DNA of 33,311 bases. Source: Alphaproteobacteria bacterium (GTDB lineage Bacteria > Pseudomonadota > Alphaproteobacteria > Rickettsiales > SXRF01). Below the pieces are notes generated by a model, which had not been told where the DNA came from, ran no database searches, and worked only from the letters and a program-made list of their open reading frames with translations. Position numbers and translations under genes: made by a program. Location: contig JANYCJ010000173.1 of the NCBI GenBank assembly GCA_025360345.1, positions 1 to 33,311 of the forward strand, read 5' to 3'. Every line of letters starts with the position of its first letter. The first letter of the stretch is position 1. Below are positions 1 through 10,116 of this stretch, piece after piece.

Positions 1-1
1 C

Positions 2-670
2 ATCATTGACGGCGTAGGCGACAAGGCCGCTATCGAAGCACGCTGCGGTCAGCTCCGTGGTCAAATCAACGACACCACCTCTGACTATGACCGCGAAAAA
101 CTGCAGGAACGCCTTGCTAAACTCGCAGGCGGCGTTGCCGTCCTGAAAGTTGGTGGCAGCACTGAAGTAGAAGTAAAAGAACGCAAGGACCGCGTTGACG
201 ACGCCCTGCACGCAACCCGCGCAGCCGTTGAAGAAGGCATCGTCCCGGGCGGCGGTTCCACCCTGCTTTACGCTTCGCGCGCTCTTGACAATATCAAGGC
301 CAAGAACGATGAAGAAAAAGCGGGTATCAACATCATCCGCCGCGCCCTTCAGGCTCCGCTGCGTCAGATCGTTGAAAACGCTGGCCTCGACGGCGCAGTC
401 GTTGCTGGCAAACTGCTCGAAAGCAAAGACACCAACTACGGTTTCGATGCCCAGAAGCTGGAATATTGCGATCTTATCAAAGCCGGCATCATCGACCCCA
501 CCAAGGTTGTGCGCGCCGCTTTGCAGAACGCAGCCTCCATCGCATCCCTCTTAATCACCACTGAAGCAGTCATCGCAGACCTGCCCGAAGACAAAAAGTC
601 CGGCAGCAATGGCGGCGGTGGCATGGGTGGCATGGGCGGCATGGGTGGCATGGGCGACATGGACTTCTAG
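2..670 (+). CDS. groEL: 60 kDa chaperonin GroEL, C-terminal part (5' truncated by window edge)
   Basis: Frame 2 is open from the window start: [22 protein letters not shown]...[40 protein letters not shown]...[17 protein letters not shown], the classic GroEL C-terminus. Absent from the ORF track because it lacks a start. Confidence 0.98.
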   Translation: MIDGVGDKAAIEARCGQLRGQINDTTSDYDREKLQERLAKLAGGVAVLKVGGSTEVEVKERKDRVDDALHATRAAVEEGIVPGGGSTLLYASRALDNIKAKNDEEKAGINIIRRALQAPLRQIVENAGLDGAVVAGKLLESKDTNYGFDAQKLEYCDLIKAGIIDPTKVVRAALQNAASIASLLITTEAVIADLPEDKKSGSNGGGGMGGMGGMGGMGDMDF

Positions 671-699
671 TCCAACCGCTTAATAAACCTACGCAAATC

Positions 700-731
700 A
701 AAAGGCTGTGGAAGAAATTCCACAGCCTTTT
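700..731. terminator. Intrinsic terminator-like hairpin after groEL
   Basis: Perfect inverted repeat AAAAGGCTGTGGAA-GAAA-TTCCACAGCCTTTT, 14-bp stem with GAAA loop, 30 nt after the groEL stop. Confidence 0.85.
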
Positions 732-841
732 GTGTTGGATAGTCACAAAACTTTAATGAGAAAAAATCTAGGAAAACTGCGATAATAATGCTAGTTACAC
801 AACCCGCAAAAGTTATTGGATTAATTATACATAAATAAAAA

Positions 842-1852
842 GTGAATACTACTCCGACAAAACCCCAAGCCTTAGCGAATGATACCATTCAGCTATTCCC
901 GCCCCCCTTGCCCAAAACAGAGCAGGAATCTACGCGCGCAAGTGAAATAGCTCCCACCACCCCCGTCCATAAGCACCGCACTGTAGGTAACAAGATTTAC
1001 GACTGGGGTATTTATACGACCTTCGCATGGGCTGGCGTGGCTGGCCTATCGCTCCTCTCCGCGCATGAAGCCATGCACGGCAAAAATCCCAATTTTAACT
1101 GGCTCCGCTCACTGAACGACAATGTGTCCAGCGGACTGACCAAAGCCCTTTCCAACGGCATCATGAAGGGCCATCCTAAGGAAACCATCGAAGGTTGGGC
1201 CAAGGGCACCACCATGTTCGTCACCCTCGGCCTTGGCGGCTGCGCCATGATGGTTCCCATCAAATGGATGGAAGACAACCGCGAAAAAAACGCCGCCCGC
1301 ATTGATAATTTCCTCGGCTGCACCCCGCCCTCCAAGGAAACCCTTGAAAAAGAAATCCCCCAGACCTGGAAAAGCGTGCTGGAAGGCCGCCTGATGTCAT
1401 GGGGCCTCAGCTATCTGGCTTTTGCCGCCATGGGCCCCAAAACCACCGGTAAAGTCAGTAATTGGTTCGGCGATAAGGCCACCAAGGTCATCGTCGCCCT
1501 GAGCCCCAAGTCAAATCCCGCCACCGTGCGCCGCTGGGCAGATATCGGCGCTTTCGATGCCACCTTCACCGTCATCACCGCCGCCGCCACCTATGTCTTC
1601 AGCAGGGGCATCGCCAAGCGCCAGAACAAGACCCTCGACAGCGAAGACACGCTGATGACCATTGACCCCGCCACGCCCACCCCGCAGGCTCCCATATTCG
1701 GCACGAACGCCGACGAAGCCCAAACCCCGCAGAAGCGTTTCACCGACACCCACAAGCCCGTAGAGCGCGCTGCTCCGCGCAAAGAAGGTTCTTTCTTGCA
1801 AAGCGCCATAAAAAGCAAAGATTTATCGGGCGAAGCGCCCCAGCTCGGCTAA
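842..1852 (+). CDS. Uncharacterised membrane protein, paralog 1 of 3
   Basis: 336 aa ORF with GTG start and hydrophobic segments. Shares VPIKWMEDN and PQTWKSVLEGR motifs and a similar C-terminal tail with the ORF at 2992..3993. Confidence 0.8.
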   Translation: MNTTPTKPQALANDTIQLFPPPLPKTEQESTRASEIAPTTPVHKHRTVGNKIYDWGIYTTFAWAGVAGLSLLSAHEAMHGKNPNFNWLRSLNDNVSSGLTKALSNGIMKGHPKETIEGWAKGTTMFVTLGLGGCAMMVPIKWMEDNREKNAARIDNFLGCTPPSKETLEKEIPQTWKSVLEGRLMSWGLSYLAFAAMGPKTTGKVSNWFGDKATKVIVALSPKSNPATVRRWADIGAFDATFTVITAAATYVFSRGIAKRQNKTLDSEDTLMTIDPATPTPQAPIFGTNADEAQTPQKRFTDTHKPVERAAPRKEGSFLQSAIKSKDLSGEAPQLG

Positions 1853-1963
1853 GTCCGGGCTTTACCCCTAAAAGATTAAGAAAACCCTTGTGTTCACATA
1901 ACCTTAACAATACTTAGCCGCGCCCTGTGCTATAGTGAAAATGGACTATTCTAGGAATAAAAC

Positions 1964-2995
1964 TTGGCGCAAAACACCGATCTTCCCATTGATAAACCTT
2001 CACAAAGCCCGGTAAAGCCATTGGCTTCGCACACCGCGCCAGCCATCGACGCGCCCTCCATCGCCTCCGCCACCTCCGACGCCATCCCCGATGACCCGAA
2101 CCAGAAAGTAGCCGCCACCGCCGGTGAAAAGATTCACAAATGGGGCACCTATCTGAGCGTAGACTGGATCTTCAATGCTGCCGCGGGCGTAGCATTCGCC
2201 TATTGGGGTAAATACACCAAGCCCGGCCAGAAATATTTTACCAAGCCCCTGACCGCGATGTTTACCACGGGCTTAAAGCCCCTCATCAAAAATCCTGAGA
2301 GCCTTGAAAAAAGCGTCGAAGTGGGCAACACCTTCGTAAGCATCATTACCGGTGGCTTGTTCACCCTCCCCCCCTTGATGGCGTTAGAAGAAAACCACGT
2401 CAAAAGATCCATATCAGAATCCCTCGACACCATGATCTACGGCAAAAATGCCGTGGAAAACGACCCCCGCTTCAAGGAAGCCTATGAAGCCATAGAAAAT
2501 GCTCCTAAGAAAGATTTCATATCCGGCATGGGTTCGCGCTATGTTGCGCTTGCGCCATTACTCGCCTCCGTGCTCATTCCCTATTCGCGTGATAAGCTCA
2601 CCAAGCATTACTTCAGCCACATCAACAGCTCCACCACCAGTCTCTGCACCAAGGCCGGCATCACTGCCGAGAAGGTCTTCCCTAAACTTCATCCGGAAGA
2701 AGCGGCGAAACGGTTTAATTTCATCCACGATAATTTCGCCGTGGATTTCGGCTTCGGCGTGCCATACGCCATCATGCATTCCATCTTTTACAATAAATTC
2801 GCCAATCAGAAGGATAAGGACAGCAAAGCTGCAGCACAGCCGGAACCTGCCGCCTCACAACAGCCGCAGCCTACTGAAGATAAGAAATGGGTAGCCCATG
2901 TTGGTGAAAAGCAAAGCCCTGCCGCTATGCCCAAATATGCGAATTTCAGCGAACGCATGGCCCAAACCACTCACATGGAGCACCACCTGGCATGA
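1964..2995 (+). CDS. Uncharacterised membrane protein, paralog 2 of 3
   Basis: 343 aa ORF, TTG start proposed by the track. Same architecture (GEKIHKWGTYLS, GGLFTLPPLMALEENH, PKKDFISGMGSRY). Overlaps the next ORF by 4 nt (ATGA). Confidence 0.8.
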   Translation: MAQNTDLPIDKPSQSPVKPLASHTAPAIDAPSIASATSDAIPDDPNQKVAATAGEKIHKWGTYLSVDWIFNAAAGVAFAYWGKYTKPGQKYFTKPLTAMFTTGLKPLIKNPESLEKSVEVGNTFVSIITGGLFTLPPLMALEENHVKRSISESLDTMIYGKNAVENDPRFKEAYEAIENAPKKDFISGMGSRYVALAPLLASVLIPYSRDKLTKHYFSHINSSTTSLCTKAGITAEKVFPKLHPEEAAKRFNFIHDNFAVDFGFGVPYAIMHSIFYNKFANQKDKDSKAAAQPEPAASQQPQPTEDKKWVAHVGEKQSPAAMPKYANFSERMAQTTHMEHHLA

Positions 2996-3993
2996 GCGGC
3001 GGCCCTCCTCCTTCAGATCCTAATGTCCCAGCGCGTGAAAAACTTCCCGCTGAGAAAAAATTTGACCAGGCCGTGTATGGCGGTATTTCCTATGCCGCGC
3101 AGGCAGGCACAGGCATTGCCCTTACCTACTGGCTGAAATACGGCAGCGGCAAACAACATTTCGACAAAGTAGCGAAATGGGTAGGCAGCAAAATCCACCC
3201 ATCCAAGGCCACCGCGCAGGCCATTGAAGATGTAAGCCCCCTGCTCATGGTTTCGACCATGATTATGGTCGGGAACACCTTCCTGCTGCCCGTGAAATGG
3301 CTCGAAAACCACAAGCCCGAAATTGTGCGCAAATGGCATGAAAACCATGTGCAGAAAAAACAGGCCAGCGGAGATCCCTACACGCCCGAAGAGCTGGCCC
3401 ATCAACAGGAATGCCTGAAACAGCTGGAGGAAACACCCAAACAAACCTGGGGCTCCCTCATCGGCGGCCGCGCCTTCGGCCTTGCCAGCGTATACACCGT
3501 GCTTATCGGCATGGATATCGGCAAAAAGCGCAATAAGGCCGCGGAAGAATATTCCGCCAAGGTAATCCTCAAAGGCCTCGACAAAGTGGGCCTGAAAAGC
3601 CTCTCTAAAAACCAGACCCTTGAAAAATACATTCACGTAGGCTTCCTGGATGTCTTCTATTCCATGGTTTCCGCAGGTGGCCTGTATGTATACAGCCACT
3701 TCATCAAGCCCCCCAAACACGCTAAGGACGAAGGCCTCCTGCCCGATATGATCGTAGGCCCAACCCCGGCCACCCCCGCCCTCAATGCGCTGGAAACGGA
3801 CTCGAACAAATATGAATCCTCCATTGAACTGGACAAAAAGCCCCGCCAGTTCACCGAAACCATTACTCCCCGGAAATCCGCCGCCGATCTGGAAAAGCCA
3901 CGCCAGAAACCCTCCAATGCCGCGGAATCTTTCCGTCAGAAAATCGCAATGGAAGATCTCTCCAAGGACACGCGGACACTTTCAGGCGTGTAA
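2992..3993 (+). CDS. Uncharacterised membrane protein, paralog 3 of 3
   Basis: 333 aa ORF. GNTFLLPVKWLENHK and ETPKQTWGSLIGGR align with paralogs 1 and 2; ATGA overlap with the upstream ORF. Confidence 0.82.
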   Translation: MSGGPPPSDPNVPAREKLPAEKKFDQAVYGGISYAAQAGTGIALTYWLKYGSGKQHFDKVAKWVGSKIHPSKATAQAIEDVSPLLMVSTMIMVGNTFLLPVKWLENHKPEIVRKWHENHVQKKQASGDPYTPEELAHQQECLKQLEETPKQTWGSLIGGRAFGLASVYTVLIGMDIGKKRNKAAEEYSAKVILKGLDKVGLKSLSKNQTLEKYIHVGFLDVFYSMVSAGGLYVYSHFIKPPKHAKDEGLLPDMIVGPTPATPALNALETDSNKYESSIELDKKPRQFTETITPRKSAADLEKPRQKPSNAAESFRQKIAMEDLSKDTRTLSGV

Positions 3994-3997
3994 GCGC

Positions 3998-4156
3998 CTA
4001 CCCCGCCCTGTGATAAAGCGAGTATCCCCAAAGGCTTAACGCTGCAAACAAGCATATCATCGCGCAAAGCATCAGCACATTAGAACCGCCGGGGTCTTTC
4101 CGCGCAGCCACCGCCCCGGTAAAGAAAACTGAAAACATAATCAAAGCGGTGGACAT
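3998..4156 (-). CDS. Small (52 aa) putative two-TM membrane protein, missed by the ORF track
   Basis: Translated by hand: MSTALIMFSVFFTGAVAARKDPGGSNVLMLCAMICLFAALSLWGYSLYHRAG*. Upstream CCTGAGGAGAGGCCATG carries a strong RBS-like GAGGAG. Confidence 0.55.
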   Translation of the reverse strand: MSTALIMFSVFFTGAVAARKDPGGSNVLMLCAMICLFAALSLWGYSLYHRAG

Positions 4157-4322
4157 GGCCTCTCCTCAGGGAAAAAATGAGCCCCGAACCATAAACGCAA
4201 CCCCACCTTCAAAGCCACAATAAAAGCGGCAAATCATCCAAAAAGCATAAACCTGCTATTTTTCTGCCACTTGCCCTTTATGCAATATAGGTCTACCCCA
4301 CCAGAAATCCTAAAAAACCCCC

Positions 4323-4351
4323 TTGACTGAACACGCTAAAACGCTTAAAAA
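4323..4351 (+). promoter_or_regulatory. Putative sigma70-type promoter of rpmB
   Basis: TTGACT-N17-TAAAAA, about 30 nt upstream of the rpmB ATG. Confidence 0.45.
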
Positions 4352-4379
4352 CTGCCCTCTAAATTAAAAGGATATATAT

Positions 4380-4682
4380 ATGGCACGGCGTTGTTCAATT
4401 ACCGGTACCGGTTCGCAATACGGCAATTTGGTTTCTCACTCGAACCACAAAACCCGCACCCGGTTTCTCCCTAACCTGCAGCACGTCTCGCTGGTAAGCG
4501 AAATCCTCGGCACCACCGTGCCCCTGCGCGTCACCGCCGCAACGCTGCGCAGCATCGAGCATAACGGTGGCCTCGACGGTTACCTCCTGTCGCACTCCTC
4601 GCTGAAAATGACCCCTGAAGCTGCAAAGCTGAAGCGTCAGCTGAAGCGCAAGCAGGCAAAGCTGGCTGCAAAGGCCGCCTAA
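4380..4682 (+). CDS. rpmB: 50S ribosomal protein L28
   Basis: MARRCSITGTGSQYGNLVSHSNHKTRTRFLPNLQ...; L28 family sequence with Lys-rich C-terminus. Confidence 0.96.
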   Translation: MARRCSITGTGSQYGNLVSHSNHKTRTRFLPNLQHVSLVSEILGTTVPLRVTAATLRSIEHNGGLDGYLLSHSSLKMTPEAAKLKRQLKRKQAKLAAKAA

Positions 4683-4704
4683 GCAGGTTCCGGGGTAGCC
4701 AGCC

Positions 4705-5436
4705 ATGGAACCCCATATCTACGATGAGCTGATAAAGCAGGAAAAGAAGCACTGGTGGTTTATCGCCCGGCGCGCCATCACCTACACCCTGCTGCGTGGC
4801 ATCACCATGGCGCCTTCCCCCCTTATTCTGGATGCCGGCTGCGGCTCGGGTGGAAACCTGAAAATGCTCTCCACCTTCGGCGATGTCTTCGCCATGGAAA
4901 TACACCCGCAAGTCCTCGAAATCGCCCAACGGCGTAAAATCGGCCATGTCGAATACGGCCAGCTTCCTGACCAAATTCCCTTCCCCGAGGTCAACTTCGA
5001 CCTCGTAACCCTGTTCGACGTCCTCGAACATCTCGATGATGATCTGGCCGCGCTGCAAGCTCTGCATGAGCGCATGAACCCCGAAGCGGTGCTTTGCCTC
5101 ACCGTGCCCGCCCACCAGTGGCTGTTTTCCCGCTTGGATACCGAGCATCACCACCGCCGCCGCTACAGCAAGAAGCGGCTCCGTGCCTTGCTGCTGGAAG
5201 CAGGCTTCCGGATACACTGTATCAATTACTGGAACTGCCTGCTCTTCCCGGCCGCCATCATTGTGCGGATACTGGAAAAATTGCAGCCAAATCGCGACTA
5301 CACCATCGGCAGCCGAATTCCCAAACCCTGGCTAAATGATCTTTTGAAAAAAACAGTGTCCGCCGAGCACAGTATCATTCCCCACGTTCCCCTGCCCTTC
5401 GGCCTGTCTATCGTGGCTCTCGCCCGCAAAGCTTAA
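4705..5436 (+). CDS. Class I SAM-dependent methyltransferase
   Basis: Motif [52 protein letters not shown], as in the UbiG-like methyltransferase superfamily. Confidence 0.9.
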   Translation: MEPHIYDELIKQEKKHWWFIARRAITYTLLRGITMAPSPLILDAGCGSGGNLKMLSTFGDVFAMEIHPQVLEIAQRRKIGHVEYGQLPDQIPFPEVNFDLVTLFDVLEHLDDDLAALQALHERMNPEAVLCLTVPAHQWLFSRLDTEHHHRRRYSKKRLRALLLEAGFRIHCINYWNCLLFPAAIIVRILEKLQPNRDYTIGSRIPKPWLNDLLKKTVSAEHSIIPHVPLPFGLSIVALARKA

Positions 5437-7241
5437 GCTTCGGCGAAAAGCTTCACCAACTGCTCAGTCATCGTCTCACCCAGCTTGTCAATTTCAGAAA
5501 TCGTCACCGCGCGCTTGTAATAGCGCGTCACGTCATGCCCGATGCCAATGGCCACCAGCTCAATGCCGCCTTCCTTCTTGCCCTCTGTGGTTTTCTCCAC
5601 CCGCGCAATCACTTCCCGCAGGTGCTGGTCGAGATAGCTGCCGGAGTTCACCGAAAGCGTGCTGTCATCCACAGGCGCACCATCAGAAATCACCATTAGA
5701 ATGCGCCGCTGTTCCGGCCTCGCCATCAGCCGCTCGCACGCCCATAGAATAGCCTCGCCGTCAATATTCTCCTTCAGCAATCCGTCCTTAAGCATCAGCC
5801 CAAGGTTCCGCCGCGATTTGCGCCAGCTCACATCGGCCGGCTTGTAAATGATATGCCGCAGGTCATTCAGCCGTCCCGGATGCGCAGGCTTTCCATCTTT
5901 TAGCCATTGCTTGTAAGAAAGTCCGCCCTTCCACTCCTTCGTGGTAAAGCCCAGCACCTCCACCTTCACTCCGCAGCGCTCCAACGTGCGGCTGATAATA
6001 TCCGCCGAAAGCGCGGCAATAGTAATTGGCCTGCCGCGCATGGAGCCAGAATTGTCGATCAGCAGCGTCACCACCGTATCGCGGAACTCCGTATCCTGCT
6101 CACGCTTGTAAATCTGTTCATACCCCGGATGGATAATCAGGCGCGACAGCTTACGGCTGTCAATCATCCCGTCTTCCTCGTCAAACACCCATTTGCGTGC
6201 TTGCTTGGCCATCAGAAACCGCTGCAACCGGCTGGCCAGCCGCGCCGTCACGCTCTGGAACTGCGTGAGCTTCTGGTCTAGCTGATGGCGCAGGCTATCC
6301 AGCTCCGCAGGGCCGGTAAGCGTACTCGCCGTCACCACCTCGTCAAACTGCGTGGTAAAAGCCGTATAAGGCTTCCTGCTCAGCAATTCCTCATTATGGT
6401 TAAAAGGATAGGATGAAGGCTTATGGCTCACCTCCTCGCCCACGCTGGGCAGGGCCTGCTGGCTCATCTGCCCGCCTTCGCTTTGCACCTTGGGCGAGGG
6501 CGCGCTTTCCGTCATTTCCGGGGCCGCAGCGGTGGCCATGCTGCTCTCCGCCGAATCCGTCTGCGGCTGCTCGGCATCGCTCAACTCCTGCCCTGCCGCG
6601 TCCTCGCCTTTCTCTTTATTCTTCTCCAGCGGGTTCGCGCCGCGTGACACTTCCTCGATCACCTTCAGCGAAAGCTCGCCATATTTCCCCTGCTCGCCCT
6701 GCACCGCCTGCATGTCTTTCAGCAGCGGCAGCACGTTGTGTAGCTGTATCTCCGCCTTGGCAATACCAACTTCTAAAAAATCTGGTATGGGCAAGCCCTG
6801 CACATAGCGCCGCGCCAGCATTTCCACCTGCTGCGCCAGCGTCAATGCGCCTGCGCGCATCCCAGCCTGCATGGATTGCAGCTCATAGCGGCGGTACAGG
6901 TTGTAACGCACCCCCTTCAGGTCGCGGCTGCCTTGCGCCTCCACTCGCACCCGCTCCAGCATGTCGAACATCCCGCCCGAAGCGCCCCCCGGGCGCTGCT
7001 GGCGGTGTGCGTTTTCATCATGATAGCGCAAAGTAAGCGCCGCCACGTCCGCCTCGCCCCGCAAGGAAGAAAGCGTCTCATTCACCGGCATTTCAGGAAG
7101 CGCGGGCAAAATCACCTCGCCCTTCCCCAGCGGCCCGCCAAACTGCACGTCGAGCTTAGGCTTCTGCGCCAGCGCGCGCGTGGTGGAAACCAGCGCCTGC
7201 TTAAAATCCGTCAGCGTTTGGTCAGTATCGGAAAATCTCAA
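5433..7241 (-). CDS. cobT: Cobaltochelatase subunit CobT-like (VWA domain)
   Basis: [36 protein letters not shown]-terminus, acidic linker, directly downstream of cobS with ATGA overlap. Confidence 0.92.
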   Translation of the reverse strand: MRFSDTDQTLTDFKQALVSTTRALAQKPKLDVQFGGPLGKGEVILPALPEMPVNETLSSLRGEADVAALTLRYHDENAHRQQRPGGASGGMFDMLERVRVEAQGSRDLKGVRYNLYRRYELQSMQAGMRAGALTLAQQVEMLARRYVQGLPIPDFLEVGIAKAEIQLHNVLPLLKDMQAVQGEQGKYGELSLKVIEEVSRGANPLEKNKEKGEDAAGQELSDAEQPQTDSAESSMATAAAPEMTESAPSPKVQSEGGQMSQQALPSVGEEVSHKPSSYPFNHNEELLSRKPYTAFTTQFDEVVTASTLTGPAELDSLRHQLDQKLTQFQSVTARLASRLQRFLMAKQARKWVFDEEDGMIDSRKLSRLIIHPGYEQIYKREQDTEFRDTVVTLLIDNSGSMRGRPITIAALSADIISRTLERCGVKVEVLGFTTKEWKGGLSYKQWLKDGKPAHPGRLNDLRHIIYKPADVSWRKSRRNLGLMLKDGLLKENIDGEAILWACERLMARPEQRRILMVISDGAPVDDSTLSVNSGSYLDQHLREVIARVEKTTEGKKEGGIELVAIGIGHDVTRYYKRAVTISEIDKLGETMTEQLVKLFAEA

Positions 7242-8215
7242 CCCTGCCCCGTAATGTCATGGTTGAAACTGCGTTGATAGTATTCGCCGATGATATGGCG
7301 CTCATTCTCGTCGCACTTGTTGAAGAAAGTAAGCCTGAACGCAAGGTGCACATCCGCGAAAATCACCATGTTCTCCGCCCAGTTAATCACCGTGCGCGGG
7401 CTCATCACCGTGGAAAGATCGCCCTGCATGAATCCCTGCCGCGTCAGGTTCGCCATGGCAATCATGTTGCGAAGGACATCCTTGTGCTTGCTCATCTCCT
7501 TCACCTTGGCCAGCACCACCTTCATTTCTTCGTCATCGGAAAGATAGTTAAGCGTCGCCACAATATTCCATCGGTCCATCTGCCCTTGGTTGATGGGTTG
7601 TGTGCCGTGGTAAAGCCCCGTGGCATCCCCCAGTCCCACCGTGTTGGCTGTCGCAAACAGGCGGAAATACGGATGCGCCGAAATCACCCGGTTTTGGTCT
7701 AGCAGCGTCAACCGTCCTTGCGCTTCCAGCACGCGCTGGATCACGAACATCACATCCGGCCGCCCAGCATCATATTCATCAAACACCAGTGCCATCGGCC
7801 GCGATAGCGACCACGGCAGGATACCCTCTTGGAACTGTGTCACCTGCTTACCCTCTTTGAGCAGGATAATATCCCGACCGATCAGGTCCGTGCGGCTGAT
7901 ATGGCTGTCAAGGTTCACCCGCACGCAAGGCCAGTTCAGCCGCGCCGCCACCTGCTCGATATGTGTGGATTTCCCAGTACCGTGATACCCCTGCACCAGC
8001 ACCCGGCGGTTATGCACGAACCCCGCAAGGATCGCCTTGGTCGTGTCCGGCTCAAACTGGTAGTCCGGGTCAATATCAGGCACATGCTCGTTAGGTGTGG
8101 AAAAAGCGGGCACGGAATGCAGCCATTTAAATCCAAAAACTTTATCGGTGGCAATGGTCTTGTCCGGCGCTTGCATATCAGGCTGCATAGGTTCTTTCAG
8201 GGCTGTTTTGGTCAT
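7238..8215 (-). CDS. cobS: Cobaltochelatase subunit CobS-like (MoxR-type AAA+ ATPase)
   Basis: [41 protein letters not shown], Walker [10 protein letters not shown], Walker [24 protein letters not shown]. Confidence 0.94.
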   Translation of the reverse strand: MTKTALKEPMQPDMQAPDKTIATDKVFGFKWLHSVPAFSTPNEHVPDIDPDYQFEPDTTKAILAGFVHNRRVLVQGYHGTGKSTHIEQVAARLNWPCVRVNLDSHISRTDLIGRDIILLKEGKQVTQFQEGILPWSLSRPMALVFDEYDAGRPDVMFVIQRVLEAQGRLTLLDQNRVISAHPYFRLFATANTVGLGDATGLYHGTQPINQGQMDRWNIVATLNYLSDDEEMKVVLAKVKEMSKHKDVLRNMIAMANLTRQGFMQGDLSTVMSPRTVINWAENMVIFADVHLAFRLTFFNKCDENERHIIGEYYQRSFNHDITGQG

Positions 8216-8222
8216 GGAAACT

Positions 8223-8735
8223 CTAGTAAAGGGTTTGGATACAATCAGTGCGATGGCTGGGGTTATAGTTTTCCCGGTGGCTTTCTACCCAGTAGCTCTC
8301 ATCGTCGGCTACGTTAGAAATAAGCATAAGGCTTTCAGGATTCAATACCGGGATACTCGCCGTCTCGGTCGTTAGCACCACCATGCTGTCCGGATAGTCC
8401 CGCAGGAAGTCCTCCCGCTTGGATTCATTGAGCCGGTATGAAACATACTCCCCGTTCTCAATCTTGTAGCGCATTAAATTGCCGCCCTTGCTTTTCATAT
8501 CTTCGCGTATCATCAGCAGCGTGTGCTTACCCACCCTGAGCGAGCGCATCAGCAGTGGCTTGGTGGAAGCGCTGCGCGGCCGGGCATAATCATGGCTGCT
8601 CATCACGATATCGTTCACACAATTATCAATGAAGCCTTTTTCCCAATAGCCGCCAAAATCATCGACCACGATGCAGCTGGCGAGCGCAAAAGCTAATATG
8701 CCCAGTCCCAGGCATCGGCGTAAGAAAATTCTCAT
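8223..8735 (-). CDS. Hypothetical lipoprotein
   Basis: N-terminus MRIFLRRCLGLGILAFALASC resembles a signal peptide with lipobox LASC; no recognised domain. Confidence 0.65.
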   Translation of the reverse strand: MRIFLRRCLGLGILAFALASCIVVDDFGGYWEKGFIDNCVNDIVMSSHDYARPRSASTKPLLMRSLRVGKHTLLMIREDMKSKGGNLMRYKIENGEYVSYRLNESKREDFLRDYPDSMVVLTTETASIPVLNPESLMLISNVADDESYWVESHRENYNPSHRTDCIQTLY

Positions 8736-8738
8736 GCG

Positions 8739-9176
8739 TTATGAGGCCTTGTCCCTGTTGGCCCCTCTGACCTTGCGGCCGGCAGCTTTACCATTCCCTT
8801 TTTTCACGCGTCCCGCTTTCTTGTTGCCGCGCTTTGCGTGCGTCGCCCCGGCATCTTTGAAAGCCTGCATTTCCTGTAAATCCGCAGGCGTCATCTTTTT
8901 GCCTACATCGTTCTTATGCGCCTTCTCACACTGGCTTTGGTCCTGCTGGATTGTCTTGTACCGGCCCTCGCAGAAGGCGGTTACGTCATCCTTCGTCCAT
9001 ACCGGCAACTGGTCGTTGGACGGTAGCGTTTTATTTTCCACCGGGTCCAGCTTCAACGTGTATTTGCCGCCGCTTTGCCCGCCACCGCCGCCGCCACGGT
9101 TGCCCCGTGCAAGCGCGGGCTGAGACGCTACAGCCGCCGTCAACACAATAACCATCAACATAATGCGCGGTTTCAT
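8739..9176 (-). CDS. Hypothetical secreted basic protein
   Basis: Signal peptide-like MKPRIMLMVIVLTAAVASQPALA, Gly-rich stretch, Lys/Arg-rich C-terminus. Confidence 0.65.
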   Translation of the reverse strand: MKPRIMLMVIVLTAAVASQPALARGNRGGGGGGQSGGKYTLKLDPVENKTLPSNDQLPVWTKDDVTAFCEGRYKTIQQDQSQCEKAHKNDVGKKMTPADLQEMQAFKDAGATHAKRGNKKAGRVKKGNGKAAGRKVRGANRDKAS

Positions 9177-9230
9177 AATACTCCCCTACCTAATAGCATC
9201 AATCTATAGCAAATGGACCAGCCTCACAAG

Positions 9231-9788
9231 TTAAGAACTTTTTAGGTACTCCGATAGCAGCGTATAGGCCGTACTGATCTGCTTGAAACGCTCCTCGGCC
9301 TTCTTGTCTCCCTTGTTCACATCCGGGTGGAATTTCTTCACCAGCGTCCGGTACTGCGCCTTCAGGGATTGCTCGGTATAAGGATATTCAATATCCATGG
9401 TCGCCATGGCGCGGCGCATTTTGCCGTTCATGTTCGGCGGCGCCCCCCTCTCGCGCGTCTGCGTTCCGGAAAGGAATTCGTACAGCACATCCTGCAGCTT
9501 GTGATACTGGTCCCGGATGCGGCTTTCCCGCGACCATGTCGGGCGGTGCCCGGTAACGGACTCCTTCACAAATTCCTCAATCTCATCGGCGCCCCTTCCT
9601 GCGAAATAATCCCATTGGGAATTATACTGGCGGATATGCTCAAGGCAGAACCACTGGTACTCCCCCAGCGTATCCCGGGATTTTGGCGCCTTATACCCGC
9701 CCGGCTCTACGCAGCCCGCCACATTGCAAGGCGGGGCCTTCTCAAGCTCGATATGTGGGATAAAATCTTTTTTACTTTTGCTCACCAT
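9231..9788 (-). CDS. J-domain (DnaJ-like) protein
   Basis: C-terminal J-domain LKAQYRTLVKKFHPDVNKGDKKAEERFKQISTAYTLLSEYL with HPD motif. Confidence 0.92.
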   Translation of the reverse strand: MVSKSKKDFIPHIELEKAPPCNVAGCVEPGGYKAPKSRDTLGEYQWFCLEHIRQYNSQWDYFAGRGADEIEEFVKESVTGHRPTWSRESRIRDQYHKLQDVLYEFLSGTQTRERGAPPNMNGKMRRAMATMDIEYPYTEQSLKAQYRTLVKKFHPDVNKGDKKAEERFKQISTAYTLLSEYLKSS

Positions 9789-9847
9789 GCCCGCATCTGC
9801 TAATTATGCACCCAATTATACACCAACATCAGCCAAACCGAAACCAC

Positions 9848-10114
9848 ATGAACAGGCACAGCCGCATCCTCGCCACACTCCAGTCGCATTTTTCCCCTAA
9901 GTTAATGGAGTTAAACGATGATTCCCATAAACATCATGGGCATGTCGGCGCCAGCCCGTCTGGTGAAACCCATTATTCCCTGTTGATAGAGGCCGAAGCC
10001 TTCCGTGGCCTGCCCCGGGTCAAGGCCCATCAGGCCATATATGAGCTGCTGAAATCAGAGTTTGAAACCGGCCTGCACGCACTGGCCATCACCGCCCGTG
10101 CACCACAGCCATAG
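9848..10114 (+). CDS. bolA: BolA family protein
   Basis: MELNDDSHKHHGHVGASPSGETHYSLLIEAEAFRGLPRVKAHQAIYELL matches the BolA fold signature. Start placed at MNRHSRI within the ORF. Confidence 0.9.
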   Translation: MNRHSRILATLQSHFSPKLMELNDDSHKHHGHVGASPSGETHYSLLIEAEAFRGLPRVKAHQAIYELLKSEFETGLHALAITARAPQP

Positions 10115-10116
10115 CG

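Noticed and set aside
436-660. Minus-strand [18 protein letters not shown]
   Set aside because: Reverse complement of the GroEL GGM-repeat tail.
602-664. Short tandem GGCATGGGC repeat
   Set aside because: Encodes the normal GGM C-terminal tail of GroEL.
3013-3720. 235-aa minus-strand ORF opposite paralog 3
   Set aside because: Shadow ORF of the 2992..3993 gene, which has paralog support and ATGA coupling.
4400-4411. ACCGGTACCGGT palindromic repeat, resembling the AACCGTACCGGTT element at 17741
   Set aside because: Lies in the rpmB coding sequence and encodes the conserved TGTG segment of L28; codon-level coincidence is the simplest explanation.
4531-5217. 228-aa minus-strand ORF opposite rpmB and the methyltransferase
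   Set aside because: Spans two clear plus-strand genes; no motifs.
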